Source of the DNA: Burkholderiaceae bacterium
Lineage (GTDB): Bacteria > Pseudomonadota > Gammaproteobacteria > Burkholderiales > Burkholderiaceae_C
Direction: 5' to 3'
DNA: 64,000 nucleotides
NCBI GenBank assembly: GCA_018780645.1
Contig: JADMJJ010000005.1
Location: 1 to 64,000, forward strand
Of this stretch, positions 17,163 through 26,787 are shown one piece after another. The notes beneath the pieces were generated by a model that saw only the letters and a list, made by a program, of their open reading frames with translations, did not search any database and was not told where the DNA came from. Made by a program: the position numbers and the translations under genes. How positions within the stretch are numbered: the stretch's first letter is position 1; every line of letters starts with the position of its first letter.

Positions 17163-17600
17163 TCACCCAAACGCATTCGCCACATGCCGATCCAGCTCGA
17201 ACAGCGGCAGCGGCAGGCGGCTCACCGCCGGCGGCTCGACCTCGCGCTGGGCCTGGCCCCAGATAGGCTGCGGGAAGTGGCTGTCCCAGTCGAACCGGGC
17301 GATCACATGCCAGTGCAGATGGGCCACCATATTGCCCAGCGAGGCGAGGTTGATCTTGGTCGGGCGCAGATGCTCGCGCAGCACCGTCTCGACGCGGGCC
17401 ACTGCCTCCAGGCACAGGCTCCGCTCGCTGGGGCTGAGGTCGGTGAACTCGGCGCGGTGGGCCGTCCAGACGACGCGGTAAAAGGCCGGGAAGCTGACGT
17501 CTTCGATGCGCAGCACGCGCAGCAGAGGGGTCTGCACGACGACGAAGCCGCCGGGGCTCTCGCACAGTTCGCAGCCTTGCAGTTGATCGCCTTGGGCCAT
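17163..17600 (-). CDS. HIT family protein
   Basis: This 145-residue histidine-triad protein has the motif HLHWHVIARF near residues 94-103, where the middle histidine is the nucleophile for nucleotide hydrolysis or transfer. CELCES near the N-terminus matches the usual Cys pair of the family. It is larger than and distinct from the HinT-like protein encoded at 54.4 kb. Substrate is unknown. The gene ends three bases from REP cluster D. Confidence 0.88.
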   Translation of the reverse strand: MAQGDQLQGCELCESPGGFVVVQTPLLRVLRIEDVSFPAFYRVVWTAHRAEFTDLSPSERSLCLEAVARVETVLREHLRPTKINLASLGNMVAHLHWHVIARFDWDSHFPQPIWGQAQREVEPPAVSRLPLPLFELDRHVANAFG

Positions 17601-17656
17601 ATCGCTTTGAATGCTCGCTAAGATCCTGCGACTTTAGCGCCACAGGGAAGCCCCTC

Positions 17657-18655
17657 ATGACAACTACTCGTAGCCAAACGTTACAGCCGGTCGGCCGCCG
17701 ACTGCTGATCGCAGCCCTGGGCCTCGCCGCCCTGGCGCCGCTCGCGGCCCGTGCCGACACCTGGCCCTCGAAGCCGATACGCTGGGTGGTGGCCTACCCG
17801 GCCGGCGGCGGCTCGGACTTCCTGGCCCGCCAGCTCGCACCCCAGTTGGGCAAGCAGCTGGGCCAGACCCTGGTGATCGACAACAAGCCGGGCGCGGCCG
17901 GCATCATAGGCACCGACGCGGCGGCCAAGTCGGCCCCCGATGGCTACACCATGGTCAGCGGCGACAACGGCGTGATGGTGTTCCACGCGGCGATGTACAA
18001 GAAGCTGCCCTACGAGCCCAAGGACCTGGTGCCGGTGGGCTTCATGGCGCGCTTTCCGCTGATACTGGCCGTCAACCCGGGAGCCGGCTTCTCCAGCGCC
18101 AAGCAGTGGCTGGACGAGGTCAGGAAGAACCCGGGCAAGTTCAGCTATGCCTCGCCGGGCATCGGCAGCCCGCATCACCTGGCGATGGAGCTGCTGAAGG
18201 ACCGCTCGCAGACCTTCGTCGTCCACGTGCCCTATCGCGGCACGGCCTTCGCGCTGCAGGATGTGATCGGCGGCATCGTGCCGATGACGGTGGTGGACAC
18301 CGCCGCCGGCCTGCCGCAGATACGCTCCGGCAAGCTCAAGGCGCTGGCGGTGATGTCCAAGAAGCGCCTGGCCACCCTGCCCGATGTGCCCACCTTCGAG
18401 GAACTGGGTTTCAAGGACCTGGAAGTGACCGCCTGGCAGGGCCTGTTCATGCCCAAGGGCACGCCGCCGGACATCGTCGCCAAGCTCAGCAGCGAGCTGA
18501 ACAAGGCCATCAACACGCCGGACGTGAAGGCGCGGCTGGAGGACTTCGGCCTCGAGGTGGCGCCGTCGAATGCGGCCGGGCTGGCGGCCTTCGTGCAGAG
18601 GGAAACGACGTTTTGGCACGGGCTGATACGGGAGCGGAAGTTGTCGGCGGAGTAA
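17657..18655 (+). CDS. Bug family solute-binding protein (tripartite tricarboxylate transporter type)
   Basis: This periplasmic receptor has 332 residues and a signal peptide (about 1-34, cleaved after AARA). The family N-terminus WPSKPIRWVVAYPAGGGSDFLAR is followed by DNKPGAAGIIGTDAAAKSAPDGYT, both hallmarks of Bug proteins. These bind carboxylates and similar small molecules. No TctA/TctB transporter genes are adjacent; orphan receptors are very numerous in Burkholderiales. GGGA precedes the ATG. The ligand is unknown. Confidence 0.92.
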   Translation: MTTTRSQTLQPVGRRLLIAALGLAALAPLAARADTWPSKPIRWVVAYPAGGGSDFLARQLAPQLGKQLGQTLVIDNKPGAAGIIGTDAAAKSAPDGYTMVSGDNGVMVFHAAMYKKLPYEPKDLVPVGFMARFPLILAVNPGAGFSSAKQWLDEVRKNPGKFSYASPGIGSPHHLAMELLKDRSQTFVVHVPYRGTAFALQDVIGGIVPMTVVDTAAGLPQIRSGKLKALAVMSKKRLATLPDVPTFEELGFKDLEVTAWQGLFMPKGTPPDIVAKLSSELNKAINTPDVKARLEDFGLEVAPSNAAGLAAFVQRETTFWHGLIRERKLSAE

Positions 18656-18666
18656 GTGATGCGGTT

Positions 18667-18722
18667 GCCCCGGATTTCATCCGGGCTACGAATCCCTCCG
18701 TAGCCCGGATGCAATCCGGGGC
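18667..18722. repeat. REP pair, cluster E
   Basis: A forward copy (18667-18689) has a TTC instead of TGC centre (GGATTTCATCC), which changes only the hairpin loop. A perfect inverted copy follows (18700-18722). The pair lies just after the Bug gene stop. Confidence 0.92.
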
Positions 18723-18815
18723 TCAATACCCCCAAGCACCCTCGCTTCGGGGGTGCCCTTGACGGCGCCCTGCTGCTAAGGTCGGCGCGATCGAACCGCA
18801 GTACCGGAACACGCC

Positions 18816-19529
18816 ATGACCGCATCCCTCAAGCACCTGATCCCCTTCACCCTGCTGGCCCTGAGCGCCGCCGCAGCGCATGCCACCACGCCGACCCATC
18901 TGTACGAACTGAACAACAGCTACGCCGACAGCCTGGGCGGCCCTGCGCTGACCAGCTTTGGCGGCACACTGGGCGCGAGCAGCTACAGCTTCGCGGCCAA
19001 TCAAGGCCTGGCGGTGGACAACGCGGTCGGCCAGGACGTCTACACGATTGACACCAGCTTCGTGTTCGACTCGACCGGCGGCTACCGCCGCATCGTCGAC
19101 TTCAAGGCCGGCGCCAGCGACACCGGCCTGTACAACCTGAGTTCGGCGCTGGACTTCTACAACGGCTGGAGCGGCCCGAACGGCGCCTTCGCCGATGGTC
19201 AGCAAGTGCGCGTAACCTTGTCGCGCGACGCGGCGGGCACCTTCTCCGGCTACGTCAACGGCGTGCTGCAGCTCAGCTTCAATGACGCTGGCGGCCTGGC
19301 CAAGTTCAGCGCCGCCAACAGCACCGCCCGCTTCTTCATTGACGACAATGCGGTTGGCGGCGAAGCCTCGGCCGGCTCGGTGGACTACATCGCGATCTAT
19401 GACAGCGCGCTGTCGGCCCAGGAGATTGCGACGCTGGCACCAGCGGTGCCGGAGCCCGAGACCTATGCGCTGATGATGGCCGGTCTGGCTGGCGTGCTTG
19501 CCATGGCTCGGCGCCGCAAGCAGGGTTGA
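18816..19529 (+). CDS. PEP-CTERM sorting domain protein with LamG-like region
   Basis: This secreted protein has 237 residues. The signal peptide covers about 1-23 (AAAHA). The body resembles a concanavalin/LamG-type beta sandwich: LYELNNSYADSLGG at the start, VDYIAIYDSALSAQEIATLA at the end. The C-terminal sorting signal is VPEPETYALMMAGLAGVLAM followed by ARRRKQG: PEP motif, hydrophobic helix, basic tail. Exosortase should cut at the PEP motif and attach or release the protein at the surface. It sits alone between REP clusters E and F. Confidence 0.92.
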   Translation: MTASLKHLIPFTLLALSAAAAHATTPTHLYELNNSYADSLGGPALTSFGGTLGASSYSFAANQGLAVDNAVGQDVYTIDTSFVFDSTGGYRRIVDFKAGASDTGLYNLSSALDFYNGWSGPNGAFADGQQVRVTLSRDAAGTFSGYVNGVLQLSFNDAGGLAKFSAANSTARFFIDDNAVGGEASAGSVDYIAIYDSALSAQEIATLAPAVPEPETYALMMAGLAGVLAMARRRKQG

Positions 19530-19537
19530 GTTTCATT

Positions 19538-19592
19538 GCCCCGGATTGCATCCGGGCTACGGCGGATTTGTAGCCCGGATGCAATCCGGGGC
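19538..19592. repeat. REP pair, cluster F (upstream of the RAYT gene)
   Basis: A perfect forward copy (19538-19560) and a perfect inverted copy (19570-19592) have a nine-base spacer. The RAYT start codon is 35 bases further on. Flanking of the transposase by REPs on both sides matches the usual REPtron layout. Confidence 0.95.
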
Positions 19593-19626
19593 CGCGTTAT
19601 GTGGCGGGGGGCGCTACGATGCGCCC

Positions 19627-20154
19627 ATGGTGCACTACCGCCGCAACCGCCTGCCGGGTGCGAGCTACTTCTTCACCGTCACCCTCGCTGATCGGCAGGC
19701 TTCAACGCTGACCGATCACATCGCGTTGTTAGGTGACTCGATGCGCACCGTGCAGCAGCAACTGCCCTTCACGACAGACGCCATCGTCGTGCTACCCGAA
19801 CATCTGCACTGCGTCTGGACGCTGCCCGAAACCGACAGCGACTACCCGGCGCGGTGGAAGGCGGTCAAGGCGGGTTTCACGAAGGGGTTGCGGCTGGCCG
19901 GAGTGGCACTGCAGTCTCGCCCCGACGGCGGCTTCGACCTATGGCAGCGGCGTTACTGGGAACACACCCTGCGTGATGAGGCTGATGTGGCCAGGCATAT
20001 CGACTACATCCACTACAACCCGGTGAAGCATGGTTGGGTGACGCGGGCGGTTGACTGGCCGCATTCGTCGTTTCACCGGTATGTGCGGATGGGGGTGTAC
20101 CCGGAGGATTGGGGCATCGCCGCCGACATTGACGGAGCGTTTGGGGAGCCGTAG
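19627..20154 (+). CDS. REP-associated tyrosine transposase (RAYT, IS200/IS605-like Y1)
   Basis: The protein has 175 residues and starts MVHYRRNRLPGASYFFTVTL, the standard RAYT N-terminus. The HUH motif is in LPEHLHCVWTLP. The catalytic tyrosine helix is HIDYIHYNPVKHGWV, with the tyrosines of YIHYNPVKHG in the usual place. RAYTs nick and rejoin single-stranded REP DNA at a GTAG foot and are held to spread REPs; they are domesticated and not flanked by IS ends. The ATG at 19627 is preferred over a frame that begins upstream in cluster F. The stop codon TAG is part of the GTAG of the next REP copy. Confidence 0.92.
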   Translation: MVHYRRNRLPGASYFFTVTLADRQASTLTDHIALLGDSMRTVQQQLPFTTDAIVVLPEHLHCVWTLPETDSDYPARWKAVKAGFTKGLRLAGVALQSRPDGGFDLWQRRYWEHTLRDEADVARHIDYIHYNPVKHGWVTRAVDWPHSSFHRYVRMGVYPEDWGIAADIDGAFGEP

Positions 20155-20212
20155 CCCGGATGCAATCCGGGGCCCACAGCCGGCAATACACCCCGGATTG
20201 CATCCGGGCTAC
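20151..20212. repeat. REP pair, cluster G
   Basis: An inverted copy (20151-20173) starts with the GTAG that ends the RAYT gene. A forward copy (20190-20212) ends with the CTAC that, read on the minus strand, supplies the TAG stop of the oxidoreductase gene. Both hairpins are intact. Confidence 0.95.
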
Positions 20213-23200
20213 ACCAACACCCGCTCGATGCCGCCGTTGTTCGCCATCGCGATGTACTTGGGCATCCAATCCTCGCCGAGGATCTTGCGGGCCATCTCGA
20301 CGACGATGTAGTCGGCCTCCAGCAGGCCGTTCTGCAGGTCGTTGCCGTAGCGGGTCAGGCCCTGCAGGCAGCTGGGGCAGGAGGTGAGGATCTTGATGTC
20401 CTCCTTCGGCCCTACGGCGCCTGACTCGCGCAGCGCCGTCTCGCTCTTGCGCAGCTCCTCTTCCTTGCGGAAGCGGATCTGCGTGCTGATGTCGGGCCGG
20501 GTCACGCCAAGCGTCCCCGACTCGCCGCAGCAGCGCTCGCTCTTGGTCACCGAGTCGCCGACCAGGGCCTTGACCGTCTTCATCGGCTCCTGCAGCTTCA
20601 TCGGGCTGTGGCAGGGGTCGTGGTACAGGTACGTGGCACCGGGCGTCAGGGTGATGCCCTTCTCGAGCAGGTACTCGTGGATGTCGATGATGCGACATCC
20701 AGGGAATATCTTGTCGAATTCATAGCCCTGCAGCTGGTCGTAGCAGGTGCCGCAGCTGACCACCACGGTCTTGATGTCCAGGTAGTTCAGCGTGTTGGCC
20801 ACGCGGTGGAACAGCACCCGGTTGTCGGTGATGATCTTCTCGGCCTTGTCGAACTGGCCGCTGCCGCGCTGCGGATAGCCACAGCAGAGGTAACCTGGCG
20901 GCAACACGGTCTGCACGCCCGCATGCCACAGCATGGCTTGCGTGGCCAGCCCCACCTGGCTGAACAGGCGCTCGGATCCGCAGCCAGGGAAATAGAACAC
21001 CGCTTCGGTCTCGGCCGTGGTGCCCACCGGGTTGCGGATGATGGGCACGTAGTCCTTGTCTTCAATGTCGAGCAGCGCGCGCGCGGTCTTCTTGGGCAAG
21101 CCCCCGGGCATCTTCTTGTTGATGAAGTGGATCACCTGCTCCTTGATGGGAGCCGGCCCGAGCGTGGCTGGCGGCGCGCCGGTCTGCTTGCGCGCCACCT
21201 TCTTCAACAGCGTGTTGGCCATGCGCTGGGCCTTGAACCCCACGTCGACCATGGCCGAGCGCATGAACTTGATGGTCTCCGGGTTGGTGGCGTTCAGGAA
21301 GAACATGGCCGCGGCATTGCCCGGACGGAAGCTCTTCTGGCCCATCTTGCGCAACAGGTTGCGCATGTTCATCGTGACGTCGCCGAAGTCAATCTTCACC
21401 GGGCACGGGCTCAGGCACTTGTGGCACACGGTGCAGTGGTCGGCCACGTCCTCGAATTCTTCCCAGTGTTTGATGCTGATGCCGCGGCGGGTCTGCTCTT
21501 CGTACAGGAAGGCTTCCACCAGCAACGAAGTGGCCAGGATCTTGTTGCGCGGGCTGTAGAGCAGGTTGGCGCGCGGCACATGCGTGGCGCAGACCGGCTT
21601 GCACTTGCCGCAGCGCAGGCAGTCCTTGATGCTCTCCGAGATCGCGCCGATATCGCTCTGCTGCATGATCAGCGACTCATGGCCCATCAGCCCGAAGCTG
21701 GGAGTGTAGGCGTTGGTCAGATCGGCGAACTCAGTGCCGCCGCGCAAGAGCTTGCCCTTGTTGAAGCGCCCTTCCGGATCGACCCTGGCCTTGTAGCCGG
21801 CGAAGCCCGACAACTCCTCGTCGGTCAGGAACTCCAGCTTGGTGATGCCGATGCCGTGCTCGCCGGAGATCACGCCGTCCAGGCTGCGGGCCAGCTTCAT
21901 GATGCGGGCCACGGCGCCGTGCGCGGCCTGCAGCATCTCGTAGTTGTCGGAGTTGACGGGGATATTGGTGTGCACATTGCCGTCGCCGGCATGCATGTGC
22001 AGGGCCACCCAGACGCGGCCGCGCAGCACCTCCTGGTGGATCTTCCTGCAGGCGTCGACGATGGGGGTCAGGGCTGAACCGGCGAAGATCTCCTGCAGGG
22101 GCCTGAGCACCTGCGTCTTCCACGAGGCGCGCAGCGTGTGGTCCTGCAGCTGGTCGAAGTAGCTGGGCGAGCCTGCCGCCGGGGCATCGTCGATATGGGT
22201 CAGCCAGAACAGCCACTGCGTGCGCGTCTCGCGCAAGAGGGTCAGCGCCTGGGCGACACGATCCTCCAGCAGCTCGGCCGAGGCGATGTCACCGGCGTCG
22301 TCGCTCTTGCCCAGCGGCAGTTCGCCCTCGTTGAAGAAGGTCTCCAGCTTGTCGATCAGCTGCAGCTTGTTGCGCAGGCTCAGCTCGATATTGATGCGCT
22401 CGATGCCGTTGGTGTATTCGCCCATGCGCGGCAGCGGGATTACCACGTCTTCATTGATCTTGAAGGCATTGGTGTGGCGTGCGATCGCGGCGGTGCGCTT
22501 GCGGTCGAGCCAGAATTTCTTGCGCGCATCGGCGCTGACGGCCACGAAGCCCTCGCCGGCACGGCCATTGGCCAAGCGCACGACTTCAGACGTGGCCCTG
22601 GCCACGGCGTCGGGGTCGTCGCCGACGATGTCGCCGACCAGCACCATCTTGGGCAGGCCGCCGCGCTTGCTCTTGGTCGCATAGCCGACGGCCTTCAGGT
22701 AGCGATCGTCGAGGTGTTCCAAGCCTGCGAGGATGGCGCCGCCCGAGGCCGCCTGGGCAAACATATAGTCCTTGATGTCGACGATGCTGGGCACGGCGTC
22801 CTTGGCATTGCCGAAGAACTCCAGGCACACGGTGCGCACGTGCGCCGGCATGCGGTGCACGACCCAGCGCGCGCTGGTGATCAGGCCGTCGCAGCCCTCT
22901 TTCTGGATGCCCGGCAGGCCGGCCAGGAACTTGTCGGTCACGTCCTTGCCCAGGCCCTCCTTGCGGAACACGCGGCCGCGGATGTCCAGGCGCTCGGTGC
23001 GCTCCAGCTTCTTGCCCGAGGCATCGAAATAGCGCAGCTCGAAGCTGGCCACCTCGACGTCATGGATCTTGCCCAGGTTGTGGTTGAGGCGGGTCACTTC
23101 GAGCCACTTGGCCTCGGGCGTGACCATGCGCCAGCTGGCCAGATTGTCCAGCGCCGTGCCCCACAGCACGGCCTTCTTGCCACCGGCATTCATCGCGATA

Positions 23201-24108
23201 TTGCCGCCTATGCACGAGGCCTCGGCCGAGGTCGGGTCAACGGCGAAGACGAAGCCATTGGCATCGGCAATGTCTGACACGCGTTGCGTGACCACGCCGG
23301 CCTCGGTCCAGACGGTGGCGACTTCCTTGTCCAGGCCCGGCAGACGCAGCATCTCGACGCCGCTCATGGCCTCGAGCTTCTCGGTATTGATGACGGCGCT
23401 GTTCCAGGTCAGCGGCACGGCGCCGCCGGTGTAGCCGGTGCCGCCGCCGCGCGGGATGATGGTCAGGCCCAGCTCGATGCAGCCCTTGACGAGCGCGGCC
23501 ATCTCGGCCTCGCTGTCGGGGGTGAGTACGACGAACGGGTATTCGACGCGCCAGTCGGTGGCGTCGGTCACGTGGGCGACGCGGGAGAGGCCATCGAACT
23601 TGATGTTGTCGCTCTTGGTCACCCGGCCCAGCACCTTTTGCGTGCGGCGGCGCAGCGTGGCGACCTGCTCGAACTGCTCGGCGAAACGCTCCACCGCCTG
23701 GCTGGCGGCCTGCAGCAGCTCGCCCACATGGGCGTCACGCTCGGCCGCACCGAGGGCGGAGTCGGCCGGCGCGCGGCGGCGTTCGACCTCGCCGAGCCGG
23801 TGATGCAGGGCATCGACGAGCTGGCGGCGGCGCTTGGGGTTGTCCAGCAGGTCGTCCTGCAGATAGGGGTTGCGCTGCACCACCCAGATATCGCCCAGCA
23901 CCTCGTACAGCATCCGGGCGGAGCGGCCGGTCTGGCGCTCCGCGCGCAAATGGTCCAGCAAGCTCCAAGCGCGCTGGCCGAGCAGGCGGATCACGATCTC
24001 GCGGTCGGAGAAGGAGGTGTAGTTGTAGGGAATCTCGCGCAGACGGGGCGAGGCCGCATGGGGCGTGAACGACGGTTCCTGAGCCATCAGCGGGAGAGGT
24101 GCATTCAT
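20209..24108 (-). CDS. Large FAD-linked/Fe-S oxidoreductase (DUF3683 + FAD-oxidase + CCG domains)
   Basis: This is a 1,299-residue multidomain protein, the full length of its family. The N-terminal region of about 180 residues (from [20 protein letters not shown]) is DUF3683-like. Then comes an FAD_binding_4 domain ([18 protein letters not shown]), an FAD-oxidase C domain, two 4Fe-4S motifs ([11 protein letters not shown] and [12 protein letters not shown]), and two CCG cysteine-rich repeats ([31 protein letters not shown]). It resembles D-lactate or 2-hydroxyacid dehydrogenases joined to a GlpC/LutA-like electron-transfer module. Substrate is unknown. The longest frame starts at 24168, but a terminator-like hairpin lies there, so I chose the ATG at 24108; 24087 is also possible. 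Confidence 0.88.
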   Translation of the reverse strand: MNAPLPLMAQEPSFTPHAASPRLREIPYNYTSFSDREIVIRLLGQRAWSLLDHLRAERQTGRSARMLYEVLGDIWVVQRNPYLQDDLLDNPKRRRQLVDALHHRLGEVERRRAPADSALGAAERDAHVGELLQAASQAVERFAEQFEQVATLRRRTQKVLGRVTKSDNIKFDGLSRVAHVTDATDWRVEYPFVVLTPDSEAEMAALVKGCIELGLTIIPRGGGTGYTGGAVPLTWNSAVINTEKLEAMSGVEMLRLPGLDKEVATVWTEAGVVTQRVSDIADANGFVFAVDPTSAEASCIGGNIAMNAGGKKAVLWGTALDNLASWRMVTPEAKWLEVTRLNHNLGKIHDVEVASFELRYFDASGKKLERTERLDIRGRVFRKEGLGKDVTDKFLAGLPGIQKEGCDGLITSARWVVHRMPAHVRTVCLEFFGNAKDAVPSIVDIKDYMFAQAASGGAILAGLEHLDDRYLKAVGYATKSKRGGLPKMVLVGDIVGDDPDAVARATSEVVRLANGRAGEGFVAVSADARKKFWLDRKRTAAIARHTNAFKINEDVVIPLPRMGEYTNGIERINIELSLRNKLQLIDKLETFFNEGELPLGKSDDAGDIASAELLEDRVAQALTLLRETRTQWLFWLTHIDDAPAAGSPSYFDQLQDHTLRASWKTQVLRPLQEIFAGSALTPIVDACRKIHQEVLRGRVWVALHMHAGDGNVHTNIPVNSDNYEMLQAAHGAVARIMKLARSLDGVISGEHGIGITKLEFLTDEELSGFAGYKARVDPEGRFNKGKLLRGGTEFADLTNAYTPSFGLMGHESLIMQQSDIGAISESIKDCLRCGKCKPVCATHVPRANLLYSPRNKILATSLLVEAFLYEEQTRRGISIKHWEEFEDVADHCTVCHKCLSPCPVKIDFGDVTMNMRNLLRKMGQKSFRPGNAAAMFFLNATNPETIKFMRSAMVDVGFKAQRMANTLLKKVARKQTGAPPATLGPAPIKEQVIHFINKKMPGGLPKKTARALLDIEDKDYVPIIRNPVGTTAETEAVFYFPGCGSERLFSQVGLATQAMLWHAGVQTVLPPGYLCCGYPQRGSGQFDKAEKIITDNRVLFHRVANTLNYLDIKTVVVSCGTCYDQLQGYEFDKIFPGCRIIDIHEYLLEKGITLTPGATYLYHDPCHSPMKLQEPMKTVKALVGDSVTKSERCCGESGTLGVTRPDISTQIRFRKEEELRKSETALRESGAVGPKEDIKILTSCPSCLQGLTRYGNDLQNGLLEADYIVVEMARKILGEDWMPKYIAMANNGGIERVLV

Positions 24109-24500
24109 GAAGTCGGTGAGCCTATGGAACCAGACAAAAAACACCGGCGCAGCACCGGTGTGCTTCAAATCCTACCGCAGTGCAACATTTGCACTCTCTC
24201 CAGCGAGACAAGGCCTTTAATTTGGGCCGTCATGGCCTTGACGCGAGGTGGCGGCAAGGTCTGGTGGGCTGGCCTGTCGCAGATGCGCATCAGGCCGGGT
24301 TTGCAATTGTGCCCGCTCGGGCCGAAGATCACCCTCGCTTGGCGACTCGGCATTGAGGGGAAGTCCTCTTGTGCCCGGTTCCATGGCATGACAAAAACAG
24401 AACTGTCACAAATGCTCAGTACGCTTGCACGTTTGTTCTCGGCAAGCTCTTGCCTTTGTTCGATATGTTCCAATCGCCCCCGCGATCCAACGGAGACACC
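24109..24500. other. Divergent intergenic region between the oxidoreductase and ugpB
   Basis: This 392-base spacer should hold promoters for both units. It contains the terminator-like hairpin at 24136-24160 and a single good half of a Pho-box-like sequence, CTGTCAC followed by AAAT, at 24403-24413, about 90 bases before ugpB. Phosphate-dependent control of ugp operons is known in other bacteria, but one half-site is weak evidence. No ORF in this stretch is convincing. Confidence 0.5.
24136..24160 (-). terminator. Intrinsic terminator/attenuator-like hairpin in the oxidoreductase leader
   Basis: On the minus strand CACCGG and CCGGTG form a 6-bp stem with a 7-base loop, followed at once by six T residues. 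It precedes the chosen ATG (24108) by about 27 bases. No minus-strand gene lies upstream that would need terminating, so an attenuator in the leader is possible. Confidence 0.5.
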
Positions 24501-25814
24501 ATGAATTTGAAACCGCGCTTCCTGATCACCGCCCTGCTGGCCGCCGGCCTGAGCACCACCGCCCAAGCCCAAGTGGAGGTCCAGTGGTGGCACTCCATGG
24601 GCGGTGCCCTCGGCGACTGGGTCAATGACCTGGCCAAGGAGTTCAACGCCAGCCAGAAGGACTACAAGATCGTGCCGACCTTCAAGGGTGGCTACGACGA
24701 ATCGATGACGGCCGCGATCGCCGCCTTCCGTGCCGGCAATGCGCCGCACATCCTGCAGGTTTTCGAAGTGGGCACGGCCACGATGATGGCCAGCAAGGGC
24801 GCCATCAAGCCGGTGGCCGAAGTGATGAAGGAGGCAGGCGCCAAGTTCGACCCCAGCGCCTATGTGCCCGCCGTGGCCGGTTACTACACCGCCCCGAACG
24901 GCCAGATGCTGAGCTTCCCGTTCAACAGCTCGACGACGGTGTTCCATTACAACAAGGACGCCTTCAAGGCCGCCGGCATCGACAGCGAGAAGCCCCCCGC
25001 AACCTGGCCCGAGGTGGCCCTGGCCGCCGCCAAGCTCAAGGCCAGCGGCCACAAGTGCCCGTTCACCACCAGCTGGCAGAGCTGGACCCAGTTCGAGAGC
25101 TTCTCGGCCTGGCATAACGTCGAGTTCGCCAGCAAGAACAATGGTTTCGGCGGTCTGGACACGCGGCTGAACTTCAACACCCCGCTGCATGTGCGCCACA
25201 TCGAGAATCTGGCCAATATGTCCAAGCAGGGCCTGTTCGTCTACAAGGGCCGCAACAACGCCGCCGACTCGACCTTCGTCTCGGGCGAGTGCGCAATGAC
25301 CACCGGCTCCTCGGGCCTGTATGCCAATGTGAAGAAGAACGCCAAGTTCGCCTCCGGCATCGCCCCCCTGCCCTACTACCCGGACGTGACCGGCGCGCCG
25401 CAGAACACCGTCATCGGCGGTGCCAGCCTGTGGGTGATGTCGGGCAAGAAGCCTGCCGAGTACAAGGGCGTGGCCGCCTTCTTCAACTACCTCGCGCAAG
25501 CGGACGTGGCCTCGGAGAGCCACAAGCGCACCGGCTATCTGCCGGTCACCAAGGCCGCCTATGAGCTGACCGAGAAGTCGGGCTTCTACAAGGCCAACCC
25601 CGGCACCGACGTGGCCGTGACGCAGATGATACGCAAGACGACCGACAAGTCGCGCGGCGTGCGCCTGGGCAACTTCGTGCAGATCCGTACCATCATCGAC
25701 GAGGAGATGGAGCAGGTCTGGGGCGGCAAGAAGACCGCCAAGGAAGGCATCGACGCCGCAATCAAGCGCGGCAACGAGCAGCTGGAGCGCTTCGAGAAAG
25801 CCAACAAGCGCTGA
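24501..25814 (+). CDS. ugpB: sn-Glycerol-3-phosphate ABC transporter, substrate-binding protein
   Basis: The protein has 437 residues. The signal peptide covers about 1-22 (STTAQA|QVEV). The UgpB N-terminus VQWWHSMGGALGDWVNDLA and the later FTTSWQSWTQFESFSAWHN and CAMTTGSSGLYANV blocks are diagnostic for glycerol-3-phosphate or glycerophosphodiester binding. CGGAG seven bases before the ATG supports this start. It is the first gene of ugpB-A-E-C-Q. A strong terminator directly after it probably makes the binding protein more abundant than the membrane subunits. Confidence 0.94.
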   Translation: MNLKPRFLITALLAAGLSTTAQAQVEVQWWHSMGGALGDWVNDLAKEFNASQKDYKIVPTFKGGYDESMTAAIAAFRAGNAPHILQVFEVGTATMMASKGAIKPVAEVMKEAGAKFDPSAYVPAVAGYYTAPNGQMLSFPFNSSTTVFHYNKDAFKAAGIDSEKPPATWPEVALAAAKLKASGHKCPFTTSWQSWTQFESFSAWHNVEFASKNNGFGGLDTRLNFNTPLHVRHIENLANMSKQGLFVYKGRNNAADSTFVSGECAMTTGSSGLYANVKKNAKFASGIAPLPYYPDVTGAPQNTVIGGASLWVMSGKKPAEYKGVAAFFNYLAQADVASESHKRTGYLPVTKAAYELTEKSGFYKANPGTDVAVTQMIRKTTDKSRGVRLGNFVQIRTIIDEEMEQVWGGKKTAKEGIDAAIKRGNEQLERFEKANKR

Positions 25815-25835
25815 GCCCCGGCGTTTGAGGATGAG

Positions 25836-25876
25836 CCCGCCGCCCCGCTACGCCGGTGCGGCGGGTTGAGTTTTTT
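25836..25876 (+). terminator. Intra-operon terminator/attenuator between ugpB and ugpA
   Basis: CCCGCCGC (25836-25843) pairs perfectly with GCGGCGGG (25858-25865), with a 14-base loop. After five bases a run of six T follows (25871-25876). It is placed to let part of the transcripts end after ugpB. Confidence 0.75.
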
Positions 25877-25898
25877 GCAAGGCCCGGAGACTGAGCCC

Positions 25899-26786
25899 AT
25901 GTCGGTTGAAAAACGCGTTCTGTTCAAGTCCGGCTGGCTGCCGTGGCTGTTGATCGCGCCGCAGGTGGCGGTGATCACCATCTTCTTTTTCTGGCCCGCC
26001 GGCCAGGCACTGCTGCAGTCGGTGCAGCAGCAGGACGCGTTCGGCTTTTCCAAGGAATGGGTGGGCCTGCAGAACTTCGAGCAACTGTGGAACGACGAGT
26101 CCTATCTGGCCTCCTTCAAGACCACGGCTGTGTTCTCCTCGCTGGTGGCGGTGCTGGGCATCAGCATCTCGCTCCTGCTGGCGGTGATGGCCGACCGCGT
26201 CGTCAAGGGCGCGGGCTTCTACAAGACCTTGCTGATCTGGCCCTATGCGGTGGCGCCTGCGATTGCCGGCGTGCTTTGGCTGTTCATGTTTGCGCCCAGC
26301 ATCGGCATCGTGGCCTATGCGCTGCGCTCGGCCGGCATTGACTGGAACCATCTGCTGAACTCCGACCACGCGATGACCCTGGTGGTGATGGCGGCCGTCT
26401 GGAAGCAGATTTCGTACAACTTCCTGTTCTTCCTGGCCGGCCTGCAATCGATTCCGAAGTCGCTGATCGAAGCCGCGGCCATCGACGGCGCCCGACCCTG
26501 GCGGCGCTTCTGGACCATCATTTTTCCGCTGCTCTCGCCGACCACCTTCTTTCTGCTGGTGATCAACGTCGTCTATGCCTTCTTCGACACCTTCGGCATC
26601 ATCGATGCGGCCACGCATGGCGGCCCGGGCAAGGACACCTCGATCCTGGTCTACAAGGTCTATTACGACGGCTTCAAGGCCATGGACATGGGCGGCTCGG
26701 CCGCACAGTCGGTGGTGCTGATGTTCATCGTCGTCGCGCTGACCGTCATTCAGTTCCGTTTTGTCGAGAAGAAAGTGCAGTACTGA
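25899..26786 (+). CDS. ugpA: sn-Glycerol-3-phosphate ABC transporter permease
   Basis: This is a 295-residue inner-membrane permease with six predicted helices. The EAA loop is ...[20 protein letters not shown], and the C-terminal segment VEKKVQY is typical of UgpA. It forms a heterodimer with UgpE and docks the UgpC ATPase. A TTG start at 25866 gives a longer frame, but the ATG at 25899 has GGAG upstream. It ends one base before the ugpE start. Confidence 0.93.
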   Translation: MSVEKRVLFKSGWLPWLLIAPQVAVITIFFFWPAGQALLQSVQQQDAFGFSKEWVGLQNFEQLWNDESYLASFKTTAVFSSLVAVLGISISLLLAVMADRVVKGAGFYKTLLIWPYAVAPAIAGVLWLFMFAPSIGIVAYALRSAGIDWNHLLNSDHAMTLVVMAAVWKQISYNFLFFLAGLQSIPKSLIEAAAIDGARPWRRFWTIIFPLLSPTTFFLLVINVVYAFFDTFGIIDAATHGGPGKDTSILVYKVYYDGFKAMDMGGSAAQSVVLMFIVVALTVIQFRFVEKKVQY

Positions 26787-26787
26787 G

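Noticed and set aside
22138-23277. Plus-strand frame of 379 codons
   Set aside because: It lies inside the oxidoreductase gene in antisense and has no recognisable motif.
24403-24420. Possible Pho box upstream of ugpB
   Set aside because: Only one half-site (CTGTCAC) fits; the second repeat at the required spacing is poor, so it is not called as a feature.
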